A DNA stretch of 64,000 nt from Epinephelus fuscoguttatus (GCF_011397635.1 NC_064753.1:25382322-25446321); one strand, 5' to 3'; counted from the first letter of the stretch, positions 11,585-25,020 are shown. Numbers and translations are program-made. The notes: generated by a model from the letters alone, not told the origin.

Positions 11585-12828
11585 AGGCAAAGAGAAACTG
11601 TCCCCAGAGGGAGCAGCTGGTCCCAGGCCACCCCAGATACACCAGAGACACACTCTGTTCAAAATTTAATCCTTACCTCACAAACGTCAGCTCACCCTAA
11701 AACAGAAATTGCAACGACTATACGTTTGCTCAAAGATCAGCTGAACTGAGATCATCAGTATAGTTTCTTGTCCTCTGTTTTAGGCCGATCCTCACTTCAA
11801 AACTCCTCCATTGTCTTTTTTTTTTTTCTTTTTCTTCTTTTTTTAAATTTGGTCTCTCTGGAAAGAAGCTGGACACACTTTTACTTCTTACATTCAGAAG
11901 AGGCAGACTCACAGGCATGTTGAACAGCACATCATTTTCCAAGTATTTGTAACTTGAAGGAAGATGCAGAATGAACCAGTCTACAGAGATGAATGTGTAT
12001 TTCTAAACATTTTAGAGATGTCTCACCATCTCTGCAGACATGCACCGCACTCTGTCATCGTTAAAATCTGTTTCCCACGTGGCGGCTTCACACTTGTGTT
12101 TCAGTGGTTTGAGGGTAGCTCATGTAGTGACCTGTGTCTGATTGCTGTTCACATTTCTCAGTGTGAAACATGAATTTTCATCGCAGTTTTGCAACATGAA
12201 ATGTGCACATTACTTTTCCAATGTGAGACTGCACAATACGCTCTGTGTGTTGTGCCCAAATTACAAGGCATTCATTGTGTCTCAAAGTGCCATAAAACCC
12301 ATGAATTACTTTCACAGGCACCATTTCACATCCTCGAATTAACTGAACCCAGAGAAGGGACCTGAAATGGATGCAGATAGATTTGCATTGCTTAAAGGTA
12401 ACAGCAGACAGCACAGTTGAATGAGAGGATGTTTTTGTGTTTTGTAGCCCAAAATTGAAGATTCCAGACGCAACAAGAGTGAGCGTGCTCATCCAGTGAG
12501 GCTCTGAATGAGGTGCTTCATCTCTGATATCCCACCCTGAGCTTGTTCAAGGTTCACAGTTGGAGGGACTGAAGGATTTGGAGAACTAGTCCAGTTGCTC
12601 TTGTTTGCTATTCATAGATTTTTCCCCATTAGCACCCATTCACAAGTGAGGATAAGTTTTCCCAGTCTTGCTGGTCACATAACAGCCCAATCACCAACAA
12701 TACATCACCATCATCTTGCCTTTTTTCCATTCCTGCTTTGTGTCTTGTCTTGATCAAAATATGTAAATTTCCAGATGGAGAAAAGAAGCTAGTGTACTTT
12801 TCATCTGTAAGATCTGACAGCAGGGAAA

Positions 12829-12873
12829 CACGCGGATACATAAAAGACCTGCCGCCTTTTATGTATCCACGTG
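12829..12873 (+). repeat. 18-bp-arm hairpin in ppm1g 3' UTR
   Basis: GGATACATAAAAG (12834-12846) pairs perfectly with CTTTTATGTATCC (12856-12868) around a 9-nt loop. The stem extends five more bases on each side with one mismatch (CACGC / ACGTG). It would form a stable RNA stem-loop. The stem is short for a microRNA precursor. Confidence 0.75.
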
Positions 12874-13836
12874 TCCATCCACAGAGGTGGCGATTGAAGC
12901 CCTGGATTGGATCCCCACACACAGCTCATCTCCAGGACTCTGCTTTCCTCCGCCCTGTTTGCTCTACCCCGTCTGTCCCACGTTACCACTGCAACACTTT
13001 TTTAAGATCATCTCTAGGACGTGTTTTAAGTAAAAAGTATTTCCACTCAAATGTTAAATATTTTTCATTTCCAATGAGTTTTTTTTTTAAAAAAATATAT
13101 AATTTTTGAGGACACTCTGAAAACGCCCCAACGCTGGACTGTGGAGAGGATGCACGCAGTTACTTTTTGAGTGGAAATACAATTTGAAGTTCGGAGCACC
13201 AACACAGTGTAGCTGGTCAGAAGATATTTTTTTCCTTTTGTCTTTACTTTCAGAAGCCTCATTTAAACCACATTGTGCGACTGTATGTTTGTTTCTAGTG
13301 TACTATCTTGTCACCATGCCCTTTTTTCTGTACATAGTTTTTTCGATACTTGTAATTGAAGAAAAAGAAAATGCTTTTTCTTTGTAATTGTGAGTCAATG
13401 TGACATTTTTGGTGCATACTATTTTGACACCAGTATGTAAGTACATACAAATACATTTTTTTAAATAATGACAACTGTGTTCCTGTGTGTTTCTTTGAAA
13501 ACAACCGATGCTGCATCAGCTCTTAAATCTGAGGATTCAGAGAGGTCTTTTATTGCTCTCTGCTTATATGTAGATTTGATGTCTGTTTGTAGAAGCTGAA
13601 TCAACCTCAAAATTTTTATCAGGCGTAATTTTCCACTGCCACTCAGACAACGTTGCGGTCCATTATATTGTAGTGTCCTGTTTAAACATGGGTATCAGTG
13701 TGAAGGCAAATATTTGTATTGGTTACTGAACATCAGTCTCAAAATACATAACACAATATTTTAGATGCCACTTCAAGGGAAATTTACTGTTTTTGAACCT
13801 GGCCCTATTTGCCTATGTTTATGTGTCAGAGAGACC

Positions 13837-13842
13837 AATAAA
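13837..13842 (+). promoter_or_regulatory. AATAAA polyadenylation signal, candidate for ppm1g
   Basis: A canonical AATAAA is the first good signal on the plus strand after the ppm1g stop codon and lies 2.25 kb downstream of it. Repeat-like sequence begins shortly afterwards (about 13.87 kb). Confidence 0.45.
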
Positions 13843-13865
13843 GACAGTTTTTAATTGGACCATTG

Positions 13866-14530
13866 TTGAAGGGGAAGCGTGCAGCTACAGCAGTAAAAAT
13901 CAGGCGGTTATAAAATCCCTACCATAAATTTCTGTCCATAAAACATGCTTGTTTTTAACGCTGACGGGCTCAGATTGTCGTTATGAGTGTCTGATAATAT
14001 TACAGAAAAGATCCTACGGAGAAATTAAAAATGTTTTTTGCCTCATACTGATCCAGACTCTGTGTGTGTAACCAAGTCTTCACATCGTCGAAATCAGCTA
14101 AATATTCAGCCATGACATCAAAGATCTTTCAGATAACACTAAAACACATTTTCTGTACTCCCAGCATTCCTCTTTCCAGCTCTCCTGCAATTAGACACCT
14201 TTGCGAGATTTCAGAACGAGATATCTTGAGCGAGACTTATTCACAATAACAAACAGATCAGTGAAAGGTAAGAAAAAATGTTATCTATGGGGTCCTTTTC
14301 GTAATGTTTTCTGACACTTATAATAACAGTGGCAAAAACAAAAACTTTTAATGAACCTAAATTGATGGTGCACAATTGCCCCTAGGGGTTTCATTGCAGC
14401 ATGTTTCACAGCCTTGACTGCAGCCCTTTCACTCAATACTGGACTAATTTCAAAAACTGTTGTCTCCATCCATCACTGGGCAGACAGGGTCCAGATTGAA
14501 AAATACCAGTTTCCCTTTAAGATTAATGAA
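13866..14530 (-). repeat. Probable dispersed repeat with remnant 37-codon frame
   Basis: The flanks read GAAGGGGAAGCG (left) and, reversed, CTTAAAGGGAAACTGG (right), like the AAAGGGAA ends of fish MITEs. On the minus strand a 37-codon frame starts at 14113 (MAEYLADFDDVKTW...), which looks like the beginning of a transposon-borne gene. I do not recognise the family. Confidence 0.35.
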
Positions 14531-15198
14531 ATGGACGGTTGCCTACATCAGTGGTTCCCAACTGGTCCAGCCAGGAGCTCTAGTTTTACCCTTTGTCATT
14601 AGTTCAAGATCCACGCAGTTTAATACAGTCAGTGTCATACTTGCGTTTGGCCATGGCGTCAAACTAGTTTGCTGTTCCTGTTAAGTAGCTTTCCATTAGT
14701 CACTCACTCTACAGCAGGAAAGGGCACTTCAAAATAAAAGTTCTGTGTCAGAAATTAACTGTACTTAAAGTGTGTTTTATTTTTACAAACTTGAAATGTT
14801 TGCGAGTTACTTGCAGTCCATTCAGAATGGACCCACTTTTGGACTGTGGCCCACCAGATGGGAATCACCGGCCTACACAACACAACGCAATGAATGTATT
14901 TTCAGTTGTTTTCCACATAATATGACAAAGTTGTCTAATCATGTTACTGATCATTAAGAATGCTGCCATCACTTCTCAGAGGTCGAATATTAATTACTTA
15001 TTACTTATTAAGTACTTTGGTCCAGCACAAGACCTCACTACCACTGAACCATGCTACCTCTTCTACCAGCCAGACTGATGGAAAGCCTGTTTTCAGTAGA
15101 TAGTACATTTGTGTTCCCCTGAGGATAAGCTCTTTGTTTTATTTGTTTTAGGAGTTTCTGTTTTGTGTCATTTTTCGGGCAAAATTGTGGTGTCTGCA

Positions 15199-15650
15199 GG
15201 TCCTTAAAAAGTCTTAACATGTCTTAAATTAAGTTTTCTTAAGATAAGGCCTTAGGGAGTCTTACATTGTCTTAAATTCAGATTCAATGGGTCTTAAATA
15301 TTTTGGGTCACATTACAGCAAAAATTTTTTGAACCCGACAGACACAATGACTGTTTACAATTATTGGACAGACCAAAGAATTGCAGTAATAAATAGCATT
15401 TATGACAGTGATGAGATTTTGTTTTCTTTATACATTAAACACATTAAACATAAACTCACATACATGTTGTCATTTTTCCTTACTGTTCATTTTGAACTGA
15501 CATCAGTGGAAAGAGTACTTACACTTATTTCACACACACATCCATATAATGTGCATTTCCATTGTAGGTTTGGGCTTAAATTTCATATAAGGTTGTTATA
15601 AAAAGGTCCTTAAAAGTATTAAATTTAACTTGTTTATATCTGTATAAAGT
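15199..15650. repeat. Dispersed repeat with recurring GTCTTAAA/TCCTTAAA motifs
   Basis: GGTCCTTAAAAAGTCTTAA at the left recurs as GGTCCTTAAAAGTATTAAA near 15605. Many GTCTTAAAT-type words lie between. This resembles hAT-derived repeats common in fish; superfamily not proven here. Confidence 0.4.
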
Positions 15651-15785
15651 ATTAATAAGAAATTGGGAGTTACCAGAAATTTGAAAAGACAATTTTCATG
15701 CATACAACACACCACGTTCTATCTCTGAAAGTGGAGATTAAGGTACAGGGAAATGAGAGGAGGGGATATGAAAAATCTGAGTCAT

Positions 15786-16005
15786 TTAAAGGTCCAGTGT
15801 GGAGGGTTTAGTGGTATCTAGTGGTGAGGCTGCAGAAATGAAACCTCTTTGTGTGCCGAGTGTGCAGGAGAACTACAGGGGCCGTCACAAAAACATAAAT
15901 GGGCCTATCTGTTTGGTGTTTTTGCTGCTGAATTCTAAATCACTTTGTGCTGCACTCAGAGCTTTAAAGGTGCGATATGAATAAAGCTGATTCATTCATT
16001 CTTTC
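15786..16005 (+). repeat. Truncated TTAAAGGTCCAGTGTG MITE followed by a LINE-like 3' tail
   Basis: The segment starts TTAAAGGTCCAGTGTGGAG and continues TTTAGTGGTATCTAGTGGTG, the left end of a MITE family seen twice more in this window (21768 and 36370). After about 115 bases it changes to AGCTTTAAAGGTGCGATATG followed by AATAAAGC and (ATTC)n. That is the type of end seen on fish LINE elements. Confidence 0.55.
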
Positions 16006-17140
16006 TGCTGCACACTCAAAGGCCTCTGTTTTGATTGTGAAGTCAGCAGTGTGCTGCCTGCAGAGCTGCATGGATGAACTCCATGTTCTTTGTGGGACAG
16101 CTTGTGCACAGACAGTCCTGCAGGTGGCAGCAAAGACTTTTGGGCCAGTTATGCTGACAGAAGCAGGGAGAGGTAACCATGTGCCATGAAGGGCAAAAAG
16201 TCCTGCGGGTTTCATCCCAACCACAGAGCACAGTTGGTGATTTTACCGACTGATACACACACCTTGAATCAACAAGGACATACTGAGCTGTAACGATCAC
16301 ATGAAAACCCTCCATGGCACATGATCACAGTCCTCTCATGAAGACGCAGTGGGAATGTTATACTTAAAATCTCCATAGAAACAGGAAAAGCAAAAAGAGG
16401 ACAGACTTTAGTTCCCATCAGCCTCGGGGCCTCTCTGTCCTGCCCTGCCATTGGCTGCTGCTCCACGGTCCTGGTGGTTGCTCCGCTCCCCAAGGATCAG
16501 TGTTGCTGCAGGAACAATAGAAAGCGAGAGAGGAAACACACCCTGTCCTTGGGATCTAAAATTGTCATCACACATCAGAATACACACATTTTGTCCCCGT
16601 CTTTAACAGGAAGGATGTTTTTTTGTTCTTGTCTGAAGATTAGCAGCTTCAGTGGTGTGTGTGGACACACTGAGTGCACAGTTTATATGTCTGGGTGTTT
16701 ATCCTCATGTTATATATAAACACAGGCCAAAACACACTTGGGTTTGTGCCCTTGGATGTATAATGAATATGATTAAACTGCTCTGGCTGGACTGCTAACC
16801 CAGAAAAAAGACCCATGACTCCCTCTTCACCAGCCAATGAACACATGAGCCACGGCTATTACCTGTAATATTTTGATTTCTATAATGAATTCCTTGGAAA
16901 ACCTGTTTGGCTGTTTCTCAAAAGGCCACTGTAGGTAGCTGTTACCGGCTGATTTTTCCCTGCAGTCACTATAAAAACTGGGTCTGAAAGGCTTCCACTA
17001 TGGAGCTCAATGGCGGCCTTGTCCAGCTGTGTGTGTTGGGGGAACTGCTTCTGTCTGCAGACTCCTAAACTTGACTGATGGCTGTGGAGGAGAGCCACAG
17101 GAGTCCAGCTAGACCTGGCCCTGCAATTGTACATGTATAA

Positions 17141-17142
<2 letters not shown>

Positions 17143-17216
<74 letters not shown>
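17143..17216 (+). repeat. (GT)37 microsatellite
   Basis: Uninterrupted GT dinucleotides, 74 bp. It lies in the gene-free interval between ppm1g and rhou. Confidence 0.98.
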
Positions 17217-17217
<1 letters not shown>

Positions 17218-19504
17218 AGGTCTTATATAGAAAGCTAGACCACAATAGCAGGTTGTACTTAGACACTGTAAGTATTCATCAAGAGCTTTTTCGATCTCCT
17301 GCTCGTGCTCCTAAAACTGCATCGACCTCGTTGCACACACACATATACACACACACTCACACATTCCAGTGGTCACTGTAGTGCAGTTTAAACACTCACT
17401 GTGACCAAAAATAGTCACTATATGGGGTTTTTTTTCCAGCGTTACACACGTTGAATCTCCTTTCCTGTTACTAATGTTGTTATCATTTGCAGTTTCAGTA
17501 GCAGTTATGATGGATTATTATAAGTTCAATAGCATGGACTTAGATGAGGTTTATTTAGTTGTAGCATTTTACTTAAGATGTTGCAGAGGAGAAAATATTA
17601 ATTTACATATTTCTCTTTTCCAAACAATCTTCAGTTGTTTTTTCAACCCCCAAATCCACATGGCACACGAGCACACACAGCTGTACTATTGTTTGTGATG
17701 CCCCTCACTGACTGATATAATGCATCCCCTAACTTTAACCCTTACCTTAACCTTAATCAATATTTTACACAAACAATAAGTTGAATGGTTATGTGTAATT
17801 CCAAAATGTTTGCTCACAGTGATGAACCTACAGACAACTATCATCCACTTCTAGACTTCCTCTTATAAAGCGTTTTGGTGTCTTTAGAGTCCTTGTTTTG
17901 TTTCACCTTCACCGCTCTTACAGCGTTGTTTTCAGCCGCAGCAGGCAGCTAATATCAGGGTGAAAGCTCTAAAAGCACACTGTACTCCGCCTACTGAGCA
18001 CCAAACAACAAACAAACACAGAAAGGTAATCCACGCAATCCAAAAACAGATATAAATGGGAAGGAAGTATTAAAAAGCATTTATTATGGAGGCTAAATCA
18101 TTAAAAGATCCAACATGTCCAAAGCCCTAAAAAGACCTACAGTGGTTGAAACGTGCTGGCTCGTTTAATGATTTAAGTTTTTCAAACTTTTTGTGCCCAA
18201 GCTTCTATAATGTGTTTTATCAGTCTTATCACATCATTAAAAAAAAAAAAAATAAGACAGGTAGCTTTCACGATACTGTCAGCTGAAGGGTTTTTTATTT
18301 TCTCTTGCAGTGGTAGGTTGTCTTCGCTGGTCCTTTGTTGTTATTTGCTCCGTAAAATAAAGTGATCCATTGTCCCACTCAAAGCTTTCTCCTTTTAAAT
18401 GTTATCATCCCTCACACCGGCTGCCAGTCAGGGCTTTTGATGTGTCACACATCTCGAATTCCCATGCACGAACAGTGACAAATACGTTAATATTTTCTTT
18501 CTCACTTGTACATCTTTGCAGTGCATGGATTCTTCCTGTGTTTCCTGTTGTTCCCCATTTTCTATGAGCACCCGACCTTATGTTTTGATCTACGTGTAAG
18601 TTTACAGAGAAACCAGTCATTTCTTTTTCCTAACAAACACACACATTTAAAGACCAGCTGATGAACATAGAGAATCATTTAGGAGCTAAAGAGTGTAAGT
18701 CTCTCTCAAGAGTTGGTCAAGACCAAAAACAGAGCTACTTTCACCATCTGGATACAAACATGACCCCTAATGGATTCTAATTTTCCTCCATGTCAGCTGA
18801 ATGTGTGAATGAACAAACATGGCTAACATGTTAGCCTTATTAATGCTGCATTCATGTGCTCCTCAAATGATCCCATTCCCCAAGTTGGGGGGACGTTTTG
18901 TCAACTTCGGTGTGTTCATGAGCTTTTAAGTCAGCATGTGGAAAAAACATGGACACTACAAGGATGAGTTACATTTAAATGCTCAGAGTATTTAATGCCC
19001 CAGTAAAGATTCATGTTGCTATCTAAGTATGGTGAAGTTTTATATGACATTGTGATTTTGTCCCAGACTTGTTGCTGCACTTCTACATTCCTTAAAACCA
19101 CTAAGATATTGCTTTAACTTTGTCATCGGGTTATAATAAATACATTTTCTAACTAACCTAAAATCACTCTAGAGGACAGCAACTAACAGATACAACCTAA
19201 CACCATATTACAAATCACATGTGAGCAAAAATTAATATGCAACATGTGAATTGATTAAAAGTTTATTACCATCAACTGAACATTACTTTTGTCCTCCATT
19301 GTAACAAAAGTTTTGATGACTTTCCAAGTTCTTTTTCTGACGTGAGGTGGTGTTAACGTAAATTTTCCCATAAGAGAACTAATTTTTCCGATCATTCAGA
19401 CAGTACATGAATGCAGGGTTAGCTGTCACAACTACATTATATAAATCTTCACCCTTCACCTTATAACATTATCAAAGGTCTAAAATTCAAATGTCTCTTC
19501 ACAA

Positions 19505-19506
<2 letters not shown>
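17217..19506. other. Gene-free sequence
   Basis: No supported coding exon. It has short A/T runs (for example 18239-18252) and CCCTAACTTTAACCCTTACC-type words near 17726. No complete transposon could be delimited. Confidence 0.4.
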
Positions 19507-19541
<35 letters not shown>

Positions 19542-19659
19542 TCGCAAGACAGTGTAGCATCAGCATGGACACACACACACGGCGTTAGTATAGAAAGATG
19601 TCACAGTCAGCTGTTCTGTTGTTGGCAGGATGTACCAGCTTGTCAGTTCCAGACACATC

Positions 19660-19662
<3 letters not shown>

Positions 19663-19736
<74 letters not shown>
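19663..19736 (+). repeat. (TG)37 microsatellite
   Basis: Uninterrupted TG dinucleotides, 74 bp. A shorter CA tract lies upstream at about 19507-19534, so a plus-strand transcript could pair the two tracts. Confidence 0.97.
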
Positions 19737-19737
<1 letters not shown>

Positions 19738-20450
19738 TTCATCAGCATTAAGCTAAGCATGTTGGATGGAAAAACAGGAAAACTCTCCACATCCTTTTTT
19801 CCCCCTCTTTTCCCTTTCACCCCTCTTGTGCCCCTCCCCCTGTGCTTCTTCTCCACCCACAGTCACTTCCTGTCACCTCTTTACTCCACTTCCTCTCTTC
19901 TTTCCTCCCTCTTTTACTTTGTGACCCTTCCTCTCTGTCTTGTGATATTTCCCTAACTTTCCTCTCTGTGTCCCTCATTTCTGATCACTTTGTCCTATCT
20001 TGTTCTCTCTCTTGCTTTGTTCATCCCAGGACATGTTCCCAGGCAGGAACATTCAAAATCAGATCTCCTCTTTGTTCAGCCTATTTCTCCTGGACATAAA
20101 TGAGCTCAATATAACATCAATGTAAGATTTTGATCACTTCTTCATATTTTTAAATTCAGCCTCTGAGAAACAGCCTTCCTATTGTCTCAGTCCGATCCTA
20201 ATATAAGATCTTTAAAAGCTCTTTTTCCTCTGTCACTGCAGTAATCCATGTCTGAAATCATCAGATAACAGTAAGATCCAGATAAAAACTTGATTTGCTT
20301 ATAATGGAGCCTGCACAATTTCAGAAATTTGTCTCAGTGATCAAATTCAAGTCTTAACTCTGTGTCCTTGGATCAGGAGGAATAGATCAGAACAAGGAAG
20401 AAGACATTGATTTATAGCCAATGAGACAAAGAAAGGACTATTGTAAGCAG

Positions 20451-20950
20451 TAGGGCGTCCCCCTGATAGTCGACCAGAAAGGTCATTAGTCAGCAAAATT
20501 TCATTGGTCACTTGAAATCCAAAGTGTGGGATCATTTTGAGAAGGTGAAGGACGAATCCAAGGTGATATGTAAACTCATCTTCATTGGTCGATTACAAAC
20601 ATGACGTATCATCTGAAACATGGAAGTAGATACATGCCCATTAGCAGACAGCGTCATTAACAGGCGGCTCGCTCAGTTTGTGACGTGCACTTGTAGATAT
20701 AATATAGGCCTATATTAATGAAGGTTCATTAGTACGGTTTTGTATTTCTCTGTAATGTAGCACAGTGTTAACAATGTTACTGATACTATTCTTTCTCACA
20801 CCTTCAACTCAAACCATTGTGTTGCCCCGCCCAAAATACATGATTTGATGATTAAATTAATATCATAAACATGCAGGCGAATAGCTGACTAACGGGCCTA
20901 AATGATGACTAATGGTTGACTAGGAAAATTCTTAGTCGGGGACAGTCGTA
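20451..20950. mobile_element. hAT-like MITE, 500 bp
   Basis: The left end reads TAGGGCGTCCCC and the right end reversed reads TACGACTGTCCCC. Behind the left end are TAGTCGACC and CATTAGTCAG; behind the right, reversed, GACTAAGAATTTTCCTAGTC and AACCATTAGTCA. The flanking 8-mers GTAAGCAG and TTGAGCAG differ at two positions, compatible with an old 8-bp hAT target duplication. No coding capacity remains. Confidence 0.65.
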
Positions 20951-21237
20951 TTGAGCAGCGAAATTTTCCTCTAGGGTATTTCATCTGTCAACAAATGTCC
21001 CCAAATACACAAATTAACTTCTCTAATTTGATTCCAGACTCTAATTTTCAGATCTTACTGTGAGAGGCTGTCAACAGAAAAATGGTACCTTGTGATAAGT
21101 TCGTATAAAAGCTTTATTAACCACCACGGTGCTGACACAAATACATACAGTACATATAACATCCATTTCAGACTTTGTGCAGCACATACCTAGACTGAAA
21201 CACACACACACACAGCTCATAATTCACAAACCCACCT

Positions 21238-21239
<2 letters not shown>

Positions 21240-21292
<53 letters not shown>
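21240..21292 (+). repeat. (AC)n microsatellite
   Basis: About 26 uninterrupted AC units. A second AC tract lies at about 21346-21373, separated by about 50 bases of non-repetitive sequence. Confidence 0.95.
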
Positions 21293-21293
<1 letters not shown>

Positions 21294-21342
21294 GCCTGCA
21301 GAAACACATTCAGACATATCAGCACATCAGTATGTACAGTAG

Positions 21343-21373
<31 letters not shown>

Positions 21374-21767
21374 GAGGGTGCGGTCAGAGATAAGAGAGAA
21401 GTGGAAACAAGCAGCTGTCTGATCAGCGGACATACTGCGGCTCTTACATCATCTAACATTTCTTCATCTCTCATTCTTTCACTCTTTCTCAGGGAACATA
21501 TTCACCTCCTGTCTGACTCCCCCGACATCATTTCTGTGTTTATTCAGCATATTTGCCCTTTTCCCACAAAACGGATTTGGTGCTTTTTCCCCCATTCAAA
21601 CATTTGCCAGCAGACTGCAGTCTGTCTCTCTGTGTACACCTACTGTATACTGTGAGGATGCACAGAGAGAGAGATAGGGCTTTGTTTTACAGTAGTAGTA
21701 GTAAATGAAATAAATTATCGATGAAATGTTAGTGCCTTTTGAGACTGTAATTATTGTATTAACAGTC

Positions 21768-22180
21768 TTAAAGAAGCAGTGTGGCATCTAGCGGTAACCA
21801 GCTGAAACATCTCTCATGTGCTAAGTATGAAGTCCTGGTTAGGATTCATTCAGCATTCATTGCCCAAGCGGTTTTTACTAGGAGCCAATTTATCCACAGA
21901 GGTCTCCTCCTCTCCAAAACACCTATGGTGCCCAATGCAAAAATGTGAATGGCATCTATCTATAGCCAGTGTTTTGTTTGTCTGTTCTGGGCTACTGTAG
22001 AAACATAGCAGTGCAACATGGCAATTTCCGTGGACAAGGACTTGCTTCCTACTGTACATAGATATGAAGGTAAGGTAGCAAACACACGATGATTCTTATT
22101 TTCAAGTGATTATACATTTTATATTAAATTTAATTTCTGCCAATATATCCTCCTTAATCCTGAACACACTGAACCTTTAA
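21768..22180 (+). repeat. TTAAAGG-type MITE, near full length
   Basis: It begins TTAAAGAAGCAGTGTGGCAT and ends CACACTGAACCTTTAA, so the ends are inverted with a few changes. The interior has CAGTGTTTTGTTTGTCTGTT and CTACTGTAGAAACATAG, shared in inverted form with the element at 36370-36702. Confidence 0.65.
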
Positions 22181-22802
22181 ATAGTGAAGTGTTGAGAGGT
22201 TGTATAGAATCAGTAACCTCTGGCTTAAAAGTTATGCACTTGATGTCTCAGCACATCACTTCAAGTCTTAAAGTGATACTTAACCTAAAATCTATCTTGA
22301 GTATGAAACACTATCAGACGTTTCAGAAGTTCACAGAGACTAGATGCTGGTTCCAGTGGATAAGAAGAGTGACAACTCTGAATGCAGTAAACTACAAAAA
22401 AAATATTCATTTATATCCAGAAAGCTTTCAAAAATCAGGAAGTGGCGTCTAAGGTGTGTAATCCAATGTGCACAATCATATGTAAGGACTGAGATAACAG
22501 CAGTATTTAGTCAAATTTCCGAGGTTTTTAACATCCCACCTGCATTTTCTTATGTTATTATACTTTTTTTCTTTTGTCTCTTTTTATCATATACATGAAT
22601 AAAAAAATAAATATTTTTGGCAAGAATTTGATGGTTGGGAAAATACTAAGCATATAAACAGCAAATAATTGACAATCAGTCAGAAATTTCTGCAAAAAAA
22701 AGGTCAATATTGCAGTCTAGTTTAAACAGGTCTTTGTTCTGCCTTTAAGGTTTTCAAAGAATGAATGTTTCATACATTAAAAAAATACATTTTGGACCAC
22801 TT

Positions 22803-23410
22803 AAAGGCGAGGCAGCTTTATTTGTATAGCACGTTTCATATGCCAGGGCAATACAACGTGCTTTACAAAGCAATAACACATCATAAAGGATACAGATTTA
22901 CAGTAAAAGAGAAAGAGGAAAAAATTATATAAAAGGTGAAATTAATTACTAAATTATTTACAATTTAAAAAAAATCACCATTAAAAATAGCAAAAGTGAG
23001 GATAAGAGGTGCAAAGATACAAGAATAAAGTTGTAGTGCAGTTAAAAGGATATGAATAATGAAATCACAGTGCAGTGTTACAAATGAATAAATATTTGAT
23101 TTAATTAAAGGCAGCAGCAAACAGATTCCCTGACAGACAGGAAGCTAGTGTAAAGACCTCTGAACTGGACTGATGTGATCCGCTTTCTTGGTCTCAGTGA
23201 GGACCCGAGCAGCAGCGTTCTGAATCAGCTGCAGCTGTCTGATCGAGGGAGACCTGTAAAGACGCTGTTACAGTAGTCAAGTCTGCTGAAGATAAAAGTA
23301 TGGACAAGTTTTTTCCAGATCCTCCTGAGACATCGGCCCTTTTATCCTTGATATGTTCTTAAAGTAACTGTCTTAATGTGGCTGTTAAAAGGCAAGATTT
23401 GGCTCCTTGC
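22803..23410. repeat. Dispersed repeat, probably LINE- or SINE-related
   Basis: It opens AGGCAGCTTTATTTGTATAG and GCACGTTTCATATGCC, and later has ACCTGTAAAGACGCTGTTAC and AGTAGTCAAGTCTGCTGAAG. These words are familiar from repeats scattered through fish genomes. I cannot name the family from sequence alone, and the ends are approximate. Confidence 0.5.
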
Positions 23411-25020
23411 AGTAAGAAGTGCTCTTCTTATAGGGAAAAAGAGGAAATAGATTTTCACGCTTCATTTCTTTCTAACTCTTCATGGTATTTTTCTTCTCCC
23501 TCTGGGTATCTTATCATTTGACACATGATCCTGTCATGGCTTTCATTTCTCCTTCATGTTCCTTTATCTCCTTTATTTAGTTAGTCATGGAGCAGGTCAC
23601 GGGGTCCTGGTGAAGAAACATTTTAGGCTGCAGCCCCTCAGAGTTTCCTCTCTGAAAATAAACTTTCTCTTAATAACATTAAAGTTAAACCCACAGTGGT
23701 CACTGGAGGACAACACGGTTTAATAATGTTACATAACGCTGCTGCACTAAATGTCCCTGATGTAGATGCACAGTATTATGCTTATGTGCTGGTTAAAGCT
23801 GTAGGTATAACATGAGCTAAATACTCTGAGGACATTTAGGGTCATTACTGAGAGCACTTCTTGACTGGGAGGTTCATTATAGTGTGTTCAGAGATAATGC
23901 TCCCTGCTACCTACATGTCTGCTTTCTGTCAGAGAGAGATCTGTTGTTGAGCTGTCACATGCACTAAGGAGGAGAAAGGCTGCTCTTCCTGCAAGGGTCA
24001 GATGTTAAGTAAAAGCTTCGTGCACTGAAACATGGATACAAGACTAAGAGCACTAAGAGAGGCTTTAAAAAATAGAAATAGATAATTTTGCACATCTTGT
24101 GATGAAATAAATCTTGCTTCTCCCCTCGGCTGAATCATCTTGTGACTGGGTTGAAAACCAGAGTCAAAATGAGAGCAACAAAAGCTCTGTGATCTGTGGG
24201 CAGCACACTCTGGATCATATGAACAGATGTCTAATGTCTCATGACTGAACCCACCGTTTATAATCATTGAACCAGGAAAAGTTACCTTACACATTTTTTA
24301 AGATTATTTTATAGCACCACAATGCCTAACAATTAATGAGTGACAATAGAAGTTGTGGTACTGACATGTAAGATCAGTCATCTGTTACAGAGTTCCAGAG
24401 CAGGGATACTAAACTTGCTTTGCCTGGGGGCCATGTTTGCATAATGACAGGAGGCCAAGGGCTAATTAATTAACAAACATTATTAGCCCGGACCTCTGTC
24501 TGGGTGTCAAGGAGATCCTCACATTCAAAGTACAAAAACAACAAAAAAAAAAATCTAATGAGAATCATCTTATTTTCAACTTATTTGCATCGTGAATTCA
24601 AGGCTATCAAGGTAGTATCACTGCTGTAGAACTTTAGGAAAGGGGCTGTTTGTCGAAATCATTTATATTATTATTTTATTATATATATTATTATATCATT
24701 AATTCTGAAAATGATATATTCCATAACAAACAGGGATCATGCTTTTACTATTTTAGCTCCAACGCTGTGAACAACCACCACCCCCTCACCCCCCAATCAC
24801 CTGTGTCAGTGCTTTGCAAATGCTTTTTAAAACCCCACCTGTACAGACAGGTGGTTGTGTAATATTTTTCTTTTTTTTAAGTGTTGTTTCGGTTTTTTTA
24901 CATTTTGTTTCATCATTTCTTGAAATCATTGGCTTTACTGAATTTTCTATATTTCTTTGCATGATGTTTACTTTTTTAATTTAATTTTATTTTATTCTAT
25001 TTTATTCTATTTTATTTCTT
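23411..25020. other. Gene-free sequence
   Basis: No exon is supported. It is moderately AT-rich with an ATTATTATTAT-type stretch near 24660 and TTTTATTCTATTTTATTC words near 24985. Nothing else was resolved. Confidence 0.4.

Larger units (their letters stand above)
11585..13842 (+). other. ppm1g: ppm1g 3' untranslated region (inferred extent)
   Basis: No coding frame is convincing after the ppm1g stop. The stretch up to about 13.5 kb has the look of a vertebrate 3' UTR: unique, AT-rich, free of obvious transposons. It may end near 13470, where a GU-rich TGTGTTCCTGTGTGTTTC follows AATACA and AATAAT. It may instead end after the canonical AATAAA at 13837. It holds a strong hairpin at 12829-12873. 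Confidence 0.5.

Noticed and set aside
17127-17381. Open frames across CA/TG microsatellites (also 19491-19856, 21129-21433, 26738-27005, 37743-38183, 46975-47284, 49405-49702)
   Set aside because: The translations are runs of CVCV or THTH from dinucleotide repeats and have no domain or splice support.
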